Assembly (NCBI RefSeq): GCF_002553505.1
Contig: NZ_PDCP01000021.1
Span: 1-64,000 of the forward strand
Length of the DNA stretch: 64,000 nucleotides
Direction: 5' to 3'
DNA from: Mycolicibacterium agri
GTDB lineage: Bacteria; Actinomycetota; Actinomycetes; Mycobacteriales; Mycobacteriaceae
Shown: positions 1-9,048 of the stretch, one piece after another
Layout: each line of letters opens with the position of its first letter
Numbering within the stretch: the stretch's first letter is position 1
The notes under the pieces: generated by a model
Databases searched by the model: none
What the model saw: the letters and a program-made list of their open reading frames with translations, nothing else
What the model was told of the DNA's origin: nothing
Program-made: the position numbers and the translations under genes

Positions 1-357
1 GCACTCGAGATTCTCGGCGCCGACGTCTTCGACCTCGCCGACAACCTCGACGCGGTCGTTCGCGATCCGGAACGGGCTCACGCCACCGTCGTCGTCGCCG
101 CCGACGCCTATGCGACCGACGCCCGGGTGCGGCAATTCGTCTCCGACTTCGACCGCAGCGGAGCAGAGGTGGCGCTGTGGGGTGAGGCGGGTTCGCTCGG
201 GCTCGACGTCAGCGCGGTCGGCTACCGGATGAGTTCGGCGGCGCGAGCGTTCAAAGCGCAGGCGCTGCTCGCACTCGGGCTGCCGACTGACGCGGTGGCG
301 CCGACGGAGGCGGTGTTGCACTGCGGTGTGACCGCGCCACCTCCGCGGGCACTCTGA
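1..357 (+). CDS. Unrecognised protein, C-terminal part (5' end outside window)
   Basis: The frame is open from the first base to a TGA at 355-357, giving 118 visible residues. Hydrophobic strands (TVVVAADAY, EVALWGEAG) alternate with helices, as at the end of an alpha/beta Rossmann-like domain, but I see no catalytic motif and do not recognise the family. A GTG at 127 could start translation, but the codons before it are equally coding-like (GC-rich third positions, no stop), so I treat it as internal. It ends 44 bases before the stop of the convergent DinB-like gene. Confidence 0.55.
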   Translation, partial: ALEILGADVFDLADNLDAVVRDPERAHATVVVAADAYATDARVRQFVSDFDRSGAEVALWGEAGSLGLDVSAVGYRMSSAARAFKAQALLALGLPTDAVAPTEAVLHCGVTAPPPRAL

Positions 358-401
358 TCGTGAGATGACCTGTGCCTCTGCAGCTTTAGCGACGAGCGCC
401 G

Positions 402-920
402 TCAGCCACGGTCGACGTCGTGCGCGTGGTGCACGATGTCGTGCAGGTGGTAGATCGCCATCGATGCGATCGTGAACTCACTGCCGTTGCTGCGCAGGCC
501 GCGCCGTGTCCACCCGTCATCCGGCACGTGATCGTAGGTGTCGGCGACACGGTAGGCCGCGTCGACGAGTTGCGCGCCGACGACGCCGGGATCCTGTGAG
601 GCGTAGTCGTCTTCGATCGCGGTCGCATCCTGGTCCCAGTTCGGGAAGCGCGGTGCGTGCTCGGCGAGCATCAGCCGCACGCGCTCATCGAAGATCCGGT
701 GCACGTCGCGAATGTGGCAGCCGTACTCCAGCGTCGACCACACCGAGGGATTCGGCCGTATGCGGGCCTCGGGCGCGCTGAGCCTGCGCGGCCACTGGTC
801 GGCGTCGGCGCGGATGCGGTCGGCCACGTCGGTGTGATGCACCGCGGGCCCGTCGAATCCGCACTCCGGGCAGCGACGGTCGATGACCCACGTCCAGTCC
901 TTGGTGTCGGGCACGATCAT
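402..920 (-). CDS. DinB-like four-helix metal-binding protein
   Basis: The product has 172 residues. A histidine triad typical of DinB/YfiT-type bundles can be seen: H69 in YGCHIRDVH, and H160 and H164 in YHLHDIVHH near the C-terminus. An early pair of cysteines (RRCPEC, 17 and 20) may bind a metal. In actinobacteria members of this superfamily often act as mycothiol-dependent transferases, but nothing here fixes a substrate. The ATG start overlaps the stop of the decayed upstream gene as ATGA (917-920), so the two were probably once cotranscribed. The family call is sound; the function is unknown. Confidence 0.75.
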   Translation of the reverse strand: MIVPDTKDWTWVIDRRCPECGFDGPAVHHTDVADRIRADADQWPRRLSAPEARIRPNPSVWSTLEYGCHIRDVHRIFDERVRLMLAEHAPRFPNWDQDATAIEDDYASQDPGVVGAQLVDAAYRVADTYDHVPDDGWTRRGLRSNGSEFTIASMAIYHLHDIVHHAHDVDRG

Positions 921-1207
921 GTCAGCGTGTCATCTACTGCGCGGATTTGGTCGGCGGCACCGGAGACGATGGTCGACAGGCACAGGGGGAGCGGTCTGGG
1001 GAGCTCGGCCGCAACGCGCTGGAAGATCGGGATCTCCCAGTCCTCGAATACCGGCGGCGCGAGTTCGGCTTCGCCTCTGATGGCGGCGCCGTGGCCGGGC
1101 GCGCCGGTGTCGATCAGCGTCATCGAGTCGTCGTCGCGCCAGGCGTAGAACTGCCAGCCGTCCACCCGCAGCATCGTCAGACTGGGCGTCACGGCCACCG
1201 ATTCCAT
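917..1207 (-). pseudogene. Metallo-beta-lactamase-fold hydrolase remnant
   Basis: The 96-residue frame opens like a normal MBL-fold hydrolase (LTMLRVDGWQFYAWRDD, then the LIDTGAPG strand). It then jumps from GHGAAI (residue 43) to RGEAELAPPVFEDWE, a stretch that in relatives follows the HxHxDH metal site. About 40-50 residues including all the first zinc ligands appear to be missing. Near 993 the reading frame also seems to slip: the other frame of the same strand reads APPVPVDHRL, like family members, while this frame runs on to a stop. The C-terminal half is absent. I infer a deletion plus a frameshift; family comparison is from memory. Confidence 0.6.
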
Positions 1208-1294
1208 GGCCCGACCCTACGATCTGGGGCGTCGTGTCGAAAGTCGATTCGCTTTCGGTGAACCGTGCCATGCACCGGAGCAAACGCGCATGGC

Positions 1295-2941
1295 TCAATT
1301 CTCCGTCAACGCGGACCTGAGCACATCCAGGGGCAGGCCGCCCAGATCCAATGCGCGCCGGTGGAATTCCTTCAACGACAGGCCGCGGGCTAACATCTCG
1401 TCGCGCAGTCCCTGCCAGATCCGTTGCCCGATGGCATACGACGGCGCCTGCCCGGGCCACCCCAAATAGCGGTCCAGCTCGAAGCGGAGCTTGGCTTCCC
1501 CCATCGCACTGTGCACCTGCAGGAAAATCCAGGCCTTGTCGGCGTCCCAGATACCGCCGTCGGGGGCGGTCATGCCGCAGTGCACGCCCACATCGATGAT
1601 CACTCGCGCCGCCCGGAAACGTTGCGCATCAAGCATTCCCATCCGGTTGCCTGCGTCGTCGAGCCAGCCCAGCTCGGCCATCAGCCGCTCGGCGTACAGC
1701 GCCCAGCCCTCGCCGTGTCCGGACACGAAGCAGCCCAGCCGGCGCCACCGGTTCAACTGGTCGGCCAGCACGACGGCGCGTCCGACTTGCAGATGATGGC
1801 CCGGCACTCCTTCGTGGAAGACGGTGGTCATCTCCTGCCAGGTGTGGAACGTGTCGACGCCAGGCGGCACCGACCACCACATCCGGCCCGGCCGGGCGAG
1901 GTCCTCCGACGGACCGGTGTAGTAGATGCCGCCGGTGCTGGTGGGCGCAATACGGCACTCCAGGTTCCGTAACGGCTCGGCGATCTCGAAGTGCGTGTCC
2001 GCCAACGCATCCACGACGCGATCGGACAGGTCCTGCATCCATGCTTGCAGGGCGTCAGTGCCGTGCACGACGTAGCGCGGCTCCTCGTCCAGCCGAGTCA
2101 ACGCCTCGGCCACCGTCGAGCCCGGATACAACCGGTGAGCGATCGACTCCTGTTCGGCTACAACGGAATCCAGAAACCGCAGCCCCCACTCGTAGGTCTC
2201 GTCGAGATCCACCTCGGCGCCGAGATACAGTCGTGAGAACAGCCGGTAGGCGTCGCGGCCGAACGCGTCGACACCACGCGCACGCGGCGCGATCTCGTCG
2301 CGCAATACCGACGCCAGCCGGCTGTACGCATCGGCTGCTGCGGAGGCCCGGTTTTGCAGTTCGGCGTAGAGCACGTCGTTGCCGGGCGTGGCGGCTGCGG
2401 CCATGTCGACGAACAACTGCTGGATCTGGCACGCCTGCTCGATGCCTCGGCTGACCTGGCGCACGGCGGGCGCATGACCTGCCGCTGCCGCGACCCGAAG
2501 CGCGGCCGCATACCCCTCGATCCGCTCGGGGATACGCGACAAGCGCCGGCTGATGATTCGCCATTCGTCCTCGGTGTCTACAGCCATCAGGTCGAACACG
2601 TTGCGCATCGTCTGCAGCGGCGAGGCGATCACGTTGAGCTCACCGACGTCCAGACCCGCCGCGTGCAGTTCGAGCTGGATTCCCAAGCGGTCGCGCATGG
2701 CCGCGATCGTCACTCGGTCGACATCGTCAACCGGAGCCACGCTGTCGAGCTCACGAAGCGCGGCGCGGGCGGCTTCTGCGCGCGCGGCGACGCCGTCGGG
2801 CGAGTAGTCGGTGATCTCGCTCTCGTACTCGGAGTCGTCGCCGATGATGCCCATTTCCGTTGCCGCACACGGATCCAGCGCGGCGAACGTCGCCAGATAG
2901 CGCTCGGCTACGGCATCGACGGCGGTGGTGCGCCTAACCAA
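1295..2941 (-). CDS. DUF885 family metallopeptidase-like protein
   Basis: This is a DUF885 protein of about 548 residues. The motif HEGVPGHHLQ near residue 375 is the HExxxGH zinc site of the family, and the helical N-terminal region (AERYLATFAALDP) and the C-terminal YAIGQRIW segment are typical. The frame stays open to 3115, but that extension lies inside the upstream metallopeptidase gene. A TTG at 2941, overlapping the upstream stop by 8 bases, gives a family-like N-terminus (LVRRTTAVDAVAERYLATF). There is no convincing ribosome site, so the exact start is uncertain. It is probably translationally coupled to the YpfJ-type gene. The substrate is unknown; members are annotated as soluble peptidases. 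Confidence 0.8.
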   Translation of the reverse strand: MVRRTTAVDAVAERYLATFAALDPCAATEMGIIGDDSEYESEITDYSPDGVAARAEAARAALRELDSVAPVDDVDRVTIAAMRDRLGIQLELHAAGLDVGELNVIASPLQTMRNVFDLMAVDTEDEWRIISRRLSRIPERIEGYAAALRVAAAAGHAPAVRQVSRGIEQACQIQQLFVDMAAAATPGNDVLYAELQNRASAAADAYSRLASVLRDEIAPRARGVDAFGRDAYRLFSRLYLGAEVDLDETYEWGLRFLDSVVAEQESIAHRLYPGSTVAEALTRLDEEPRYVVHGTDALQAWMQDLSDRVVDALADTHFEIAEPLRNLECRIAPTSTGGIYYTGPSEDLARPGRMWWSVPPGVDTFHTWQEMTTVFHEGVPGHHLQVGRAVVLADQLNRWRRLGCFVSGHGEGWALYAERLMAELGWLDDAGNRMGMLDAQRFRAARVIIDVGVHCGMTAPDGGIWDADKAWIFLQVHSAMGEAKLRFELDRYLGWPGQAPSYAIGQRIWQGLRDEMLARGLSLKEFHRRALDLGGLPLDVLRSALTEN

Positions 2942-3830
2942 GATCGGGCACTGCGAAGGTGTCGCACTTGTTCGGATCGCCAGTCTGGTATCCGGTCGTG
3001 AACCACTTCTGTCGTTGTTCGGACGAGCCGTGCGTCCACGACTCGGGGTTGACCCGTCCGGTCGCCTGCTTCTGGATCCGGTCGTCACCGACGGCCGCTG
3101 CCGCCGACAGCGCATCGGCGATGTCCTGGTCGGTCAACGGGTTCAGGAACGGCACGTCGGTGCCTTCCTGCTTGGTGATCGTCGCGTAGTGCGCCCACAC
3201 GCCGGCATAGCAATCGGCCTGCAACTCGGTGCGCACCCCTGCACCCGTGGCGCCCTGAGCGCCCTGCTGCGCCCGCCCGAGCGTGCCCTGCAGATTTTGG
3301 ATGTGGTGACCGAACTCATGAGCCACCACATACTCCTGCGCGAGAGGGCCTCCGCTGGAACCGAATTGGTCACGCAGCACGTCGAAGAAGCCGGTGTCGA
3401 AATACGCGGTCTGGTCGGCGGGGCAGTAGAACGGGCCGACGTCGCTGGTGGCCCCGCCGCAGCCAGTGTCGACGTAATCGGTGAACAACCGCACATGCGG
3501 ACGGGTATAGCCCTGCATGTGCTGCGCCCAAACCCCGTCGAGGGAGTTTCCGGTCGCCACCACCCGGCACTGCACGATCTCGTTGGCGTCAGCGCCGGTG
3601 CGGCACTGGCTCAGGTCGAAACCGGGAGCCTCGACACCCGAACCCGCGTAGGGGTTGTCCTGCTGGCTGAGCACCGAGCTTGGATCGACCCCCAGGAGCA
3701 ACGCCACGACCACGATGAGCAGGCCGCCGACACCGCCGCCGACCGCGAGTCCGCGGCCAGGGCCACGGCCGCCACCTCCGCTGGTCGACGTCGTGCTGGT
3801 GTCGATCCGCATGCCCTCGTTGAAGGTCAT
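2934..3830 (-). CDS. YpfJ-family neutral zinc metallopeptidase, membrane anchored
   Basis: The product has 298 residues. A glycine-rich cytoplasmic N-terminus is followed by one membrane segment (about residues 33-47, LLIVVVALLLG) and an extracytoplasmic domain with four likely disulfide cysteines. HEFGHHIQ at 171-178 is the zinc site, and ELQADCYAG supplies the third ligand. The length and layout match the YpfJ/neutral zinc metallopeptidase family, which has a mycobacterial member (Rv2575, from memory). It starts 31 bases from the divergent carboxylesterase, so both promoters must share a very small region. The physiological substrate is unknown. Confidence 0.88.
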   Translation of the reverse strand: MTFNEGMRIDTSTTSTSGGGGRGPGRGLAVGGGVGGLLIVVVALLLGVDPSSVLSQQDNPYAGSGVEAPGFDLSQCRTGADANEIVQCRVVATGNSLDGVWAQHMQGYTRPHVRLFTDYVDTGCGGATSDVGPFYCPADQTAYFDTGFFDVLRDQFGSSGGPLAQEYVVAHEFGHHIQNLQGTLGRAQQGAQGATGAGVRTELQADCYAGVWAHYATITKQEGTDVPFLNPLTDQDIADALSAAAAVGDDRIQKQATGRVNPESWTHGSSEQRQKWFTTGYQTGDPNKCDTFAVPDLG

Positions 3831-3861
3831 AGCTGCAAGCTTTGCACACTACGATTTCGGT

Positions 3862-5367
3862 GTGGCCGTCGTTGCCGGACATTCCACCGTCGCACACACG
3901 AATGCGGGAGACCTGCGCGGCACCACCGAGGGCTCGGTCGGGGTTTGGCGCGGCGTGCCGTACGCCGAGCAGCCGGTCGGTGAGCGGCGCTTCCTCGCGC
4001 CCGCGCCGCTGAAGCCGTGGTCTGGTGTGCGCGACGCCGTCGAGCACGGGCCGCTGCCGCCGCAGAGCAAATCGTTCGTCGGCGGTGGCCGCGACGATCC
4101 GAAGGTCCGCGACGAGGCGTGCCTGACGCTTACGGTGTGGTCGCCCGACACCAGCGGATCGCTTCCGGTGATGGTGTGGATTCCCGGCGGCGCATTCGTG
4201 TTCGGCGCGGGCCAGTTTCAGCTGTACAACGGGTCGCGGCTGGCCGCCAACGGCAATGTTGTCGTCGTCAACATCACTTACCGCATCGGCGTGTTCGGTG
4301 GATTCGAACTCGGCGACCTCGGCGACGGTTTCGACGACAACCTGGCCTTGCGCGACCAGATGGCCGCGTTGCATTGGATCCAGGAGAACATCGCCGCATT
4401 CGGCGGCGACCCGGACCGGGTCACGATCTTCGGGGAGTCGGCGGGCGGCACGTCCGTGCTTGCGCTGCTGGCCAGCCCCGCCGCCGACGGCCTGTTCCGC
4501 CGCGCGATCGCGCAGAGCCCCGCGCTGCCGCTGATCGCCGACCGCGAGCTGCGGGCCAGGCGAGCGCACGAGTTCCTGGCACGGCTGGGTGTGAGCGCCG
4601 CCGAGGTGAAATCGCTTCCGCAACGTCAGCTGCGCCGCGCCGCGGGCCGCCTGCAGCTCAAGAGCGCCGCCACGACGCCGACGCTGGCGTACGGCCTGAC
4701 CTACGGGACCGACCTGCTGCCGCGGCATCCCGTGGCCGCGGCACGCGCAGGCGCGCTGGCCAAGGTGCCGCTGATCATCGGCACCAACAGCCACGAGGCG
4801 TCGATGTTCGCGTGGACCAAGCCGCCGATGCTGCCGACGACGACAGCGTCGATCGACGCCTACATCGACCGTGTCGCGCCCGACCGGCGTGACGAACTCT
4901 TGGCGGCGTATCCGGACTATCCGCGCCGACGGGCGCTGGTCGCGTTGGGCTCCGACGTCATGTTCGGCGGGCCGACCTGGGCCTTCGCCGACGCCTACAG
5001 CGCGCACGCGCCGACGCACATGTACCGGTTCGACCATTTCGGCTGGAGCCTGCGGGTGCTCGGTCTCGGCGCCACCCACGGCAGCGAGATCGTGCACATT
5101 CAGCACAGCTACGGCTCGTTCCTCGGCCGCAAGATGCATCCGCTGGGTCGGCGGCTGGCACCCGCGGTCGGCAAGCGCATGCAGCGCGCGTGGCTCGATT
5201 TCGCCGCGCAGGGCTGGGACAGCGGCGAGATCTGCTGGTCCAGCGGCCAGGAGTGGCCGATCTACGAGACCGAGCGGCGGTGCACCCGCATCATCTTGTC
5301 CGCCCGCGACAAGGTCGTCTCCGATCCCGACCGCGATCGCCGGCTCGCCTGGGTCGGGCTGTACTAG
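3862..5367 (+). CDS. Type B carboxylesterase
   Basis: The protein has 501 residues from the GTG at 3862; the frame is open upstream, but that part overlaps the divergent gene, and residue 2 onward (AVVAGHSTVAHTNAGDLRG) is the usual family opening. The nucleophile serine is S193 in FGESAGGTS, the oxyanion region is IPGGAFVFGAGQ, the acidic residue is probably in NSHEASMF, and the histidine in THGSEIVHI. No signal peptide is visible. The family hydrolyses carboxylic esters such as p-nitrobenzyl esters; the natural substrate is unknown. Its stop overlaps the stop of the convergent SRPBCC gene in the tetramer CTAG (5364-5367). Confidence 0.88.
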   Translation: MAVVAGHSTVAHTNAGDLRGTTEGSVGVWRGVPYAEQPVGERRFLAPAPLKPWSGVRDAVEHGPLPPQSKSFVGGGRDDPKVRDEACLTLTVWSPDTSGSLPVMVWIPGGAFVFGAGQFQLYNGSRLAANGNVVVVNITYRIGVFGGFELGDLGDGFDDNLALRDQMAALHWIQENIAAFGGDPDRVTIFGESAGGTSVLALLASPAADGLFRRAIAQSPALPLIADRELRARRAHEFLARLGVSAAEVKSLPQRQLRRAAGRLQLKSAATTPTLAYGLTYGTDLLPRHPVAAARAGALAKVPLIIGTNSHEASMFAWTKPPMLPTTTASIDAYIDRVAPDRRDELLAAYPDYPRRRALVALGSDVMFGGPTWAFADAYSAHAPTHMYRFDHFGWSLRVLGLGATHGSEIVHIQHSYGSFLGRKMHPLGRRLAPAVGKRMQRAWLDFAAQGWDSGEICWSSGQEWPIYETERRCTRIILSARDKVVSDPDRDRRLAWVGLY

Positions 5368-5870
5368 GCGGTCGCCGGGTAGCGGCGCCGCGCGTAGTCG
5401 CGCAGGTTGTACAGGAACTTGCCGAACATCCAGCCCATCGCCGGGCGTCCGAGCGACATTCCCAGCCGCGCGGCGGTCCCGTTCGGTTTCATCGCCATCA
5501 CCCAGGTCAGGTGGCAGCCGTTGGCCGTGGGTTCGATGCGGTAGTCCTCGGCGAACGCCGCGATGCTTCCGGTGGATGCCTCGTTGAATCGAAATGCCAA
5601 GTGCGAGTAGGGCTCCCACGCCAAGTACTCTTCGTCGCCGACGATGCCGCCGCGCATGTTGACCACCCGGCTGGTGCCGACGCCGTGCGGCTGCGGACTG
5701 GTCCATGTCACCTTGGTGATCACCGTCGCCCAGTGCGGCCACGATTCGGCGTCGTCGAGCACCTCCCAGAGTTGTTTCGGGGTGATCGCCAGATCGACGG
5801 TGGAAACGAATCGATAGGGCGCGGTGTCGATGAAGTCCAACCCGACGCGCTCGCACGGCTTCATGGCCAT
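5364..5870 (-). CDS. SRPBCC family lipid/polyketide-binding-like protein
   Basis: The product has 168 residues from the ATG at 5870 (MAMKPCERVGLDF). The central sequence FVSTVDLAITPKQLWEVLDDAESWPHWATVI is the helix-grip opening of polyketide cyclase/dehydrase proteins (SRPBCC), followed by the strand-rich core and a long C-terminal helix (MGWMFGKFLYNLRDYA). Such proteins bind hydrophobic ligands in a cavity; no catalytic residues can be assigned. It lies 19 bases downstream of the large cyclase/ATPase gene on the same strand and may be cotranscribed with it, although no functional link is obvious. Confidence 0.8.
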   Translation of the reverse strand: MAMKPCERVGLDFIDTAPYRFVSTVDLAITPKQLWEVLDDAESWPHWATVITKVTWTSPQPHGVGTSRVVNMRGGIVGDEEYLAWEPYSHLAFRFNEASTGSIAAFAEDYRIEPTANGCHLTWVMAMKPNGTAARLGMSLGRPAMGWMFGKFLYNLRDYARRRYPATA

Positions 5871-5889
5871 ACAGGTTAGGTCATGGTGT

Positions 5890-8800
5890 CTAGTCCATGG
5901 CGTTGGCGATCGCGATGTGGCCCAACATGCCCGTCTCCTCGGCCCTGGCTCGGTACCGATCCCTGAAATGGCGGTAGCGCTCGTGGTCACTTCGCGCCGA
6001 CGCGAGCATCGCGTTGAGCCGCAGCAATGGCAGTTCGTGGTAGAGATACACCGGTTCGGTCGGCGTCGCCGCCAGCTCGTCGACAGCGGCCTGCGCCAGT
6101 ACGACGTCCCCGGGCAGCCCGCGCCGAAGCAGCGCATCGACCAGGACCGTCGTGCTCCAGCCCCGGTTCATCATCTCGCCGCTGCGGGTCTCTTCGGCCA
6201 GCACGCCCCGACACAGTTCGATGGCTGCGTCGTAGTCGCCGGTCCGGACCTTCTCCGCGGCGAGTTCCAGATCTGCGCACCACGAGGTGATGATGGTGAA
6301 CCGGTGGTTATCCGCGACTCGGCGGCACTTCTCGAGCAATTCGAACCCCAGCTGCCGATCGACGTCATCTCGTCGAACAAGTACTGTGCCACGCACGAAT
6401 TCGCACGTGGTCAACGAGAAGTCATCACCGAATTGCCGTGCGATTTCCAGCGCTTCGGCAGTGTCGTTCAGCGCTGTATCGTCCGCCAACAGCGCCCAGT
6501 TCTCAATCGCGATGTACTTGAACATGACGGCTGCGCAGAAGGTGAAAGTATCTGCGGCGCGTGCCAATTCCACGGCCCGGTCGTAGTCCCGTTCCCAGCC
6601 GTCGATCCCGGAGATGCATGACGCCGACGCATGCAGCGCCAGAGCGAACGCCAAGGGTGATCCGATAACCAGGTTGCCCATTGTGGGGTCGCCGTCGGCC
6701 AACTCGATGGTGCGTCGGGCGAGCCTGCGCGCCTCGGCCATCTCACCGACGTCCCACTTGGCGACGATCGGTATGGGCATCAGCCCGACGGTCACCTCAG
6801 CGTCGTCGATGGACTCGAGCAATGCCACGAATTCGTCAGCCATTTCCGCTGCTTCGGCGTACTTGCCGTAGAAGTTCAACATCTGGATCAACCCAGTCAT
6901 GCCGAAGGCCAGCGATCGCTTGTCGCCCGTAGCGGTTGCGAGCTCACGCAATTCGTCGAAACCGATGTCGGCGAGTTCACCTCCGACGCGCCAGAACGTG
7001 GCGCACAACAATGTGCGCGGGGCGATCCGCATCGACGTTCGCGCGGGGTGGTCCTCGGGTAGTCGGTCGGCGACCGTACGTGCCCGCTGCCAGTTGATGC
7101 GGGCAGCGGTGATGTCACGGTGGGTGGACCACGCCCCTGCGCGCATGTACCACTCGAAGGCCGCTGCCAGCTCACCTGCCGATTCGAGGTGCGTGGCGAT
7201 CAGTGCGGCGTTCGCCTCAGCCGATTCGGGATCGCCCTCCTCCAGGGCGGTCGCGATCTTGCGGTGCAGTGTCGCGCGATCCGACTTCAGCTGTGATTCG
7301 TATGCCACGGCACGCAGCAGCGGATGCCGAAAGGCATAGTCCCGCGCCTGCGACTCCGTCACCTTCTGGAGGAGTTCTGCATCCAGCAGGGGTTTGAGGG
7401 CGACGTCGTCGAGTACCGCTGCGAGCAGATCCGCGCTGAACCGTGATCCGATGACGGCGGCGCCGCAGAGCGTGCGCTTGGCAGCCGCGTCGAGGCGGTC
7501 GATGCGGGCAGCGATCGTCGCGTGCACGGTTGCGGGGACCGCGACGTCACCTTCGGCCCGACGGACGTAGGCACCCCGCTCACCCTCGACCACGCCGCGT
7601 TCGACGAGATCTCTGATGATCTCCTCGGTGAAGAACGGGTTGCCGGCGCTGCGTTCTGCGACGTGTGGAGCCACGTCGGCCACCGACGGATCAGACCCGA
7701 GGAGTTCGGTGACGAGTGTCGACGCGTCGGTCGCGTCGAGAGGCGACAACGAGATCGTCGTTGCGCCGGAGTCGGCGCGTAGGGCGCCGCGGTATTCCGG
7801 GCGGTAGGTGATGAGGACCAGCGACGGCGTCTGCACCGCGACCGAGATGAACTCGGCGAGCATCGATTCGCTTACCGCGTCCATCCAGTGCGCATCTTCT
7901 ATGACGAAAAGAGCCGGCGCGTCGCGTGCCTGCGACGCCGCGTTCAGCAGGCTTGCCAGCCGCCGTCGCCGTGCGTCGGGGTCGATCGGAACGGCCGAAC
8001 CAGCGTCGCCGATCCTCAGCAAGTCGTCGAGGAGCACGAGGTCGTCCTCGTTCGAGGCCGGCAACGTTGCACGAATCTTCGTGCGCGCAGCTTCGGGACT
8101 CAGGTTGCCGACGGCGAAGAACTGGCGCAGCAAGCCTGCCGCGGCATGAAAGGGGACATCTCTGGAATGGGACTCGCAATATGTCTGAAAGACGTCGATA
8201 CCACGGTTCTTCGCCATCCTCGAAGCCTCGCCGGCCAGCCGGCTCTTGCCGATCCCCGGTGGTCCCACCACGCCGACGACGGCTCCCTGGCCGCTGATCG
8301 CCTTCTCCATGAGGTCAGCCAATGCGCGCATCTCGGATGCTCGCCCGACGAGCGGCGACAGGCGCCGATCCGATAAGGCGTGGCCGGACTTGACCGCAAG
8401 CAGTTGGCGCGCGACGACCGGTTCCGCCGAGCCTTTGATCCGAACCGCCTCCGGCTCGCCGAGTTCGGTCGAAAGTTCGACGAGGCGCGCCGTTGATTCG
8501 CTGAGCATCACCCCGCCGGGCGGAGCCACCGATTCCATTCGCTGAGCCATCCCGACGTGCCGACCCGAGGCGGTGTAGCCCATCGGGCCTGATCCGATGT
8601 CGCCGGCCACGACTGCACCCGAGTTCAGCCCCACACGCAACTTCAACGCGACGCCGTAGCGCGCGTCGAATTCGGCCGCGAGTCTCTGCGCCTCGGCTTG
8701 GACGTCCAACGCGGCCAGGCAGGCCCGTACAGCGTGGTCTTCCATCGCAATCGGCGCGCCGAACAGGGCCATGAAGCCGTCGCCGGTGAATTGGGTCACC

Positions 8801-9039
8801 GCGCCGCCGTAGCGTCGCACCACCGCTCCGCAGCACTCGACGAGTTCAGTCATGATCTCGCGCAGGCCTTCCGCGCCCAGAGTGGCGGCGATGTCCATAG
8901 ACCGCACCACATCGGCGAAGAGGACTGTTACGTGCTTGTATTCGGCGTGCTGCTCGACACGCTCGAGCCGCGCCCCGCATGTGTCACAAAACCGCGCGGT
9001 CGCGCGCAACGCTGTGCTACCGCACGCATGACAGCGCAC
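5890..9039 (-). CDS. Zinc-ribbon, class III cyclase-like, AAA ATPase and TPR-like signalling protein
   Basis: This is a large multidomain regulator of 1049 residues. An N-terminal zinc ribbon (C3, C6, C18, C21) is followed by a class III nucleotide cyclase homology domain (about 36-190) with metal-binding D43 (FADVV) and D87 (TGDGFM). An ATPase follows with P-loop GPPGIGKS at 259-266 and Walker B LFVIEDAHWMD, then a long helical repeat region to the C-terminus. The cyclase domain has Q83 where adenylyl cyclases have the base-selecting lysine, and G163 where the transition-state asparagine normally lies, while R167 is kept. It may therefore be a weak or inactive cyclase used as a sensor. Mycobacteria carry many such proteins. 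Confidence 0.88.
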   Translation of the reverse strand: MRCHACGSTALRATARFCDTCGARLERVEQHAEYKHVTVLFADVVRSMDIAATLGAEGLREIMTELVECCGAVVRRYGGAVTQFTGDGFMALFGAPIAMEDHAVRACLAALDVQAEAQRLAAEFDARYGVALKLRVGLNSGAVVAGDIGSGPMGYTASGRHVGMAQRMESVAPPGGVMLSESTARLVELSTELGEPEAVRIKGSAEPVVARQLLAVKSGHALSDRRLSPLVGRASEMRALADLMEKAISGQGAVVGVVGPPGIGKSRLAGEASRMAKNRGIDVFQTYCESHSRDVPFHAAAGLLRQFFAVGNLSPEAARTKIRATLPASNEDDLVLLDDLLRIGDAGSAVPIDPDARRRRLASLLNAASQARDAPALFVIEDAHWMDAVSESMLAEFISVAVQTPSLVLITYRPEYRGALRADSGATTISLSPLDATDASTLVTELLGSDPSVADVAPHVAERSAGNPFFTEEIIRDLVERGVVEGERGAYVRRAEGDVAVPATVHATIAARIDRLDAAAKRTLCGAAVIGSRFSADLLAAVLDDVALKPLLDAELLQKVTESQARDYAFRHPLLRAVAYESQLKSDRATLHRKIATALEEGDPESAEANAALIATHLESAGELAAAFEWYMRAGAWSTHRDITAARINWQRARTVADRLPEDHPARTSMRIAPRTLLCATFWRVGGELADIGFDELRELATATGDKRSLAFGMTGLIQMLNFYGKYAEAAEMADEFVALLESIDDAEVTVGLMPIPIVAKWDVGEMAEARRLARRTIELADGDPTMGNLVIGSPLAFALALHASASCISGIDGWERDYDRAVELARAADTFTFCAAVMFKYIAIENWALLADDTALNDTAEALEIARQFGDDFSLTTCEFVRGTVLVRRDDVDRQLGFELLEKCRRVADNHRFTIITSWCADLELAAEKVRTGDYDAAIELCRGVLAEETRSGEMMNRGWSTTVLVDALLRRGLPGDVVLAQAAVDELAATPTEPVYLYHELPLLRLNAMLASARSDHERYRHFRDRYRARAEETGMLGHIAIANAMD

Positions 9040-9048
9040 GCATGCACT

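Noticed and set aside
1225..1270. Short CGAAAG...CTTTCG inverted repeat before the MBL remnant
   Set aside because: A six-base stem with an eight-base loop is expected by chance at this length and has no clear positional logic.
2942..3115. N-terminal extension of the DUF885 gene into the YpfJ-type gene
   Set aside because: The extension lacks family similarity and overlaps a gene with strong motifs; the TTG at 2941 gives the expected start.
3589..5856. Long open frame on the minus strand (755 codons) opposite the carboxylesterase
   Set aside because: It is arginine- and proline-rich with no family motif, and is a mirror of strong GC-rich third positions in the real plus-strand gene.
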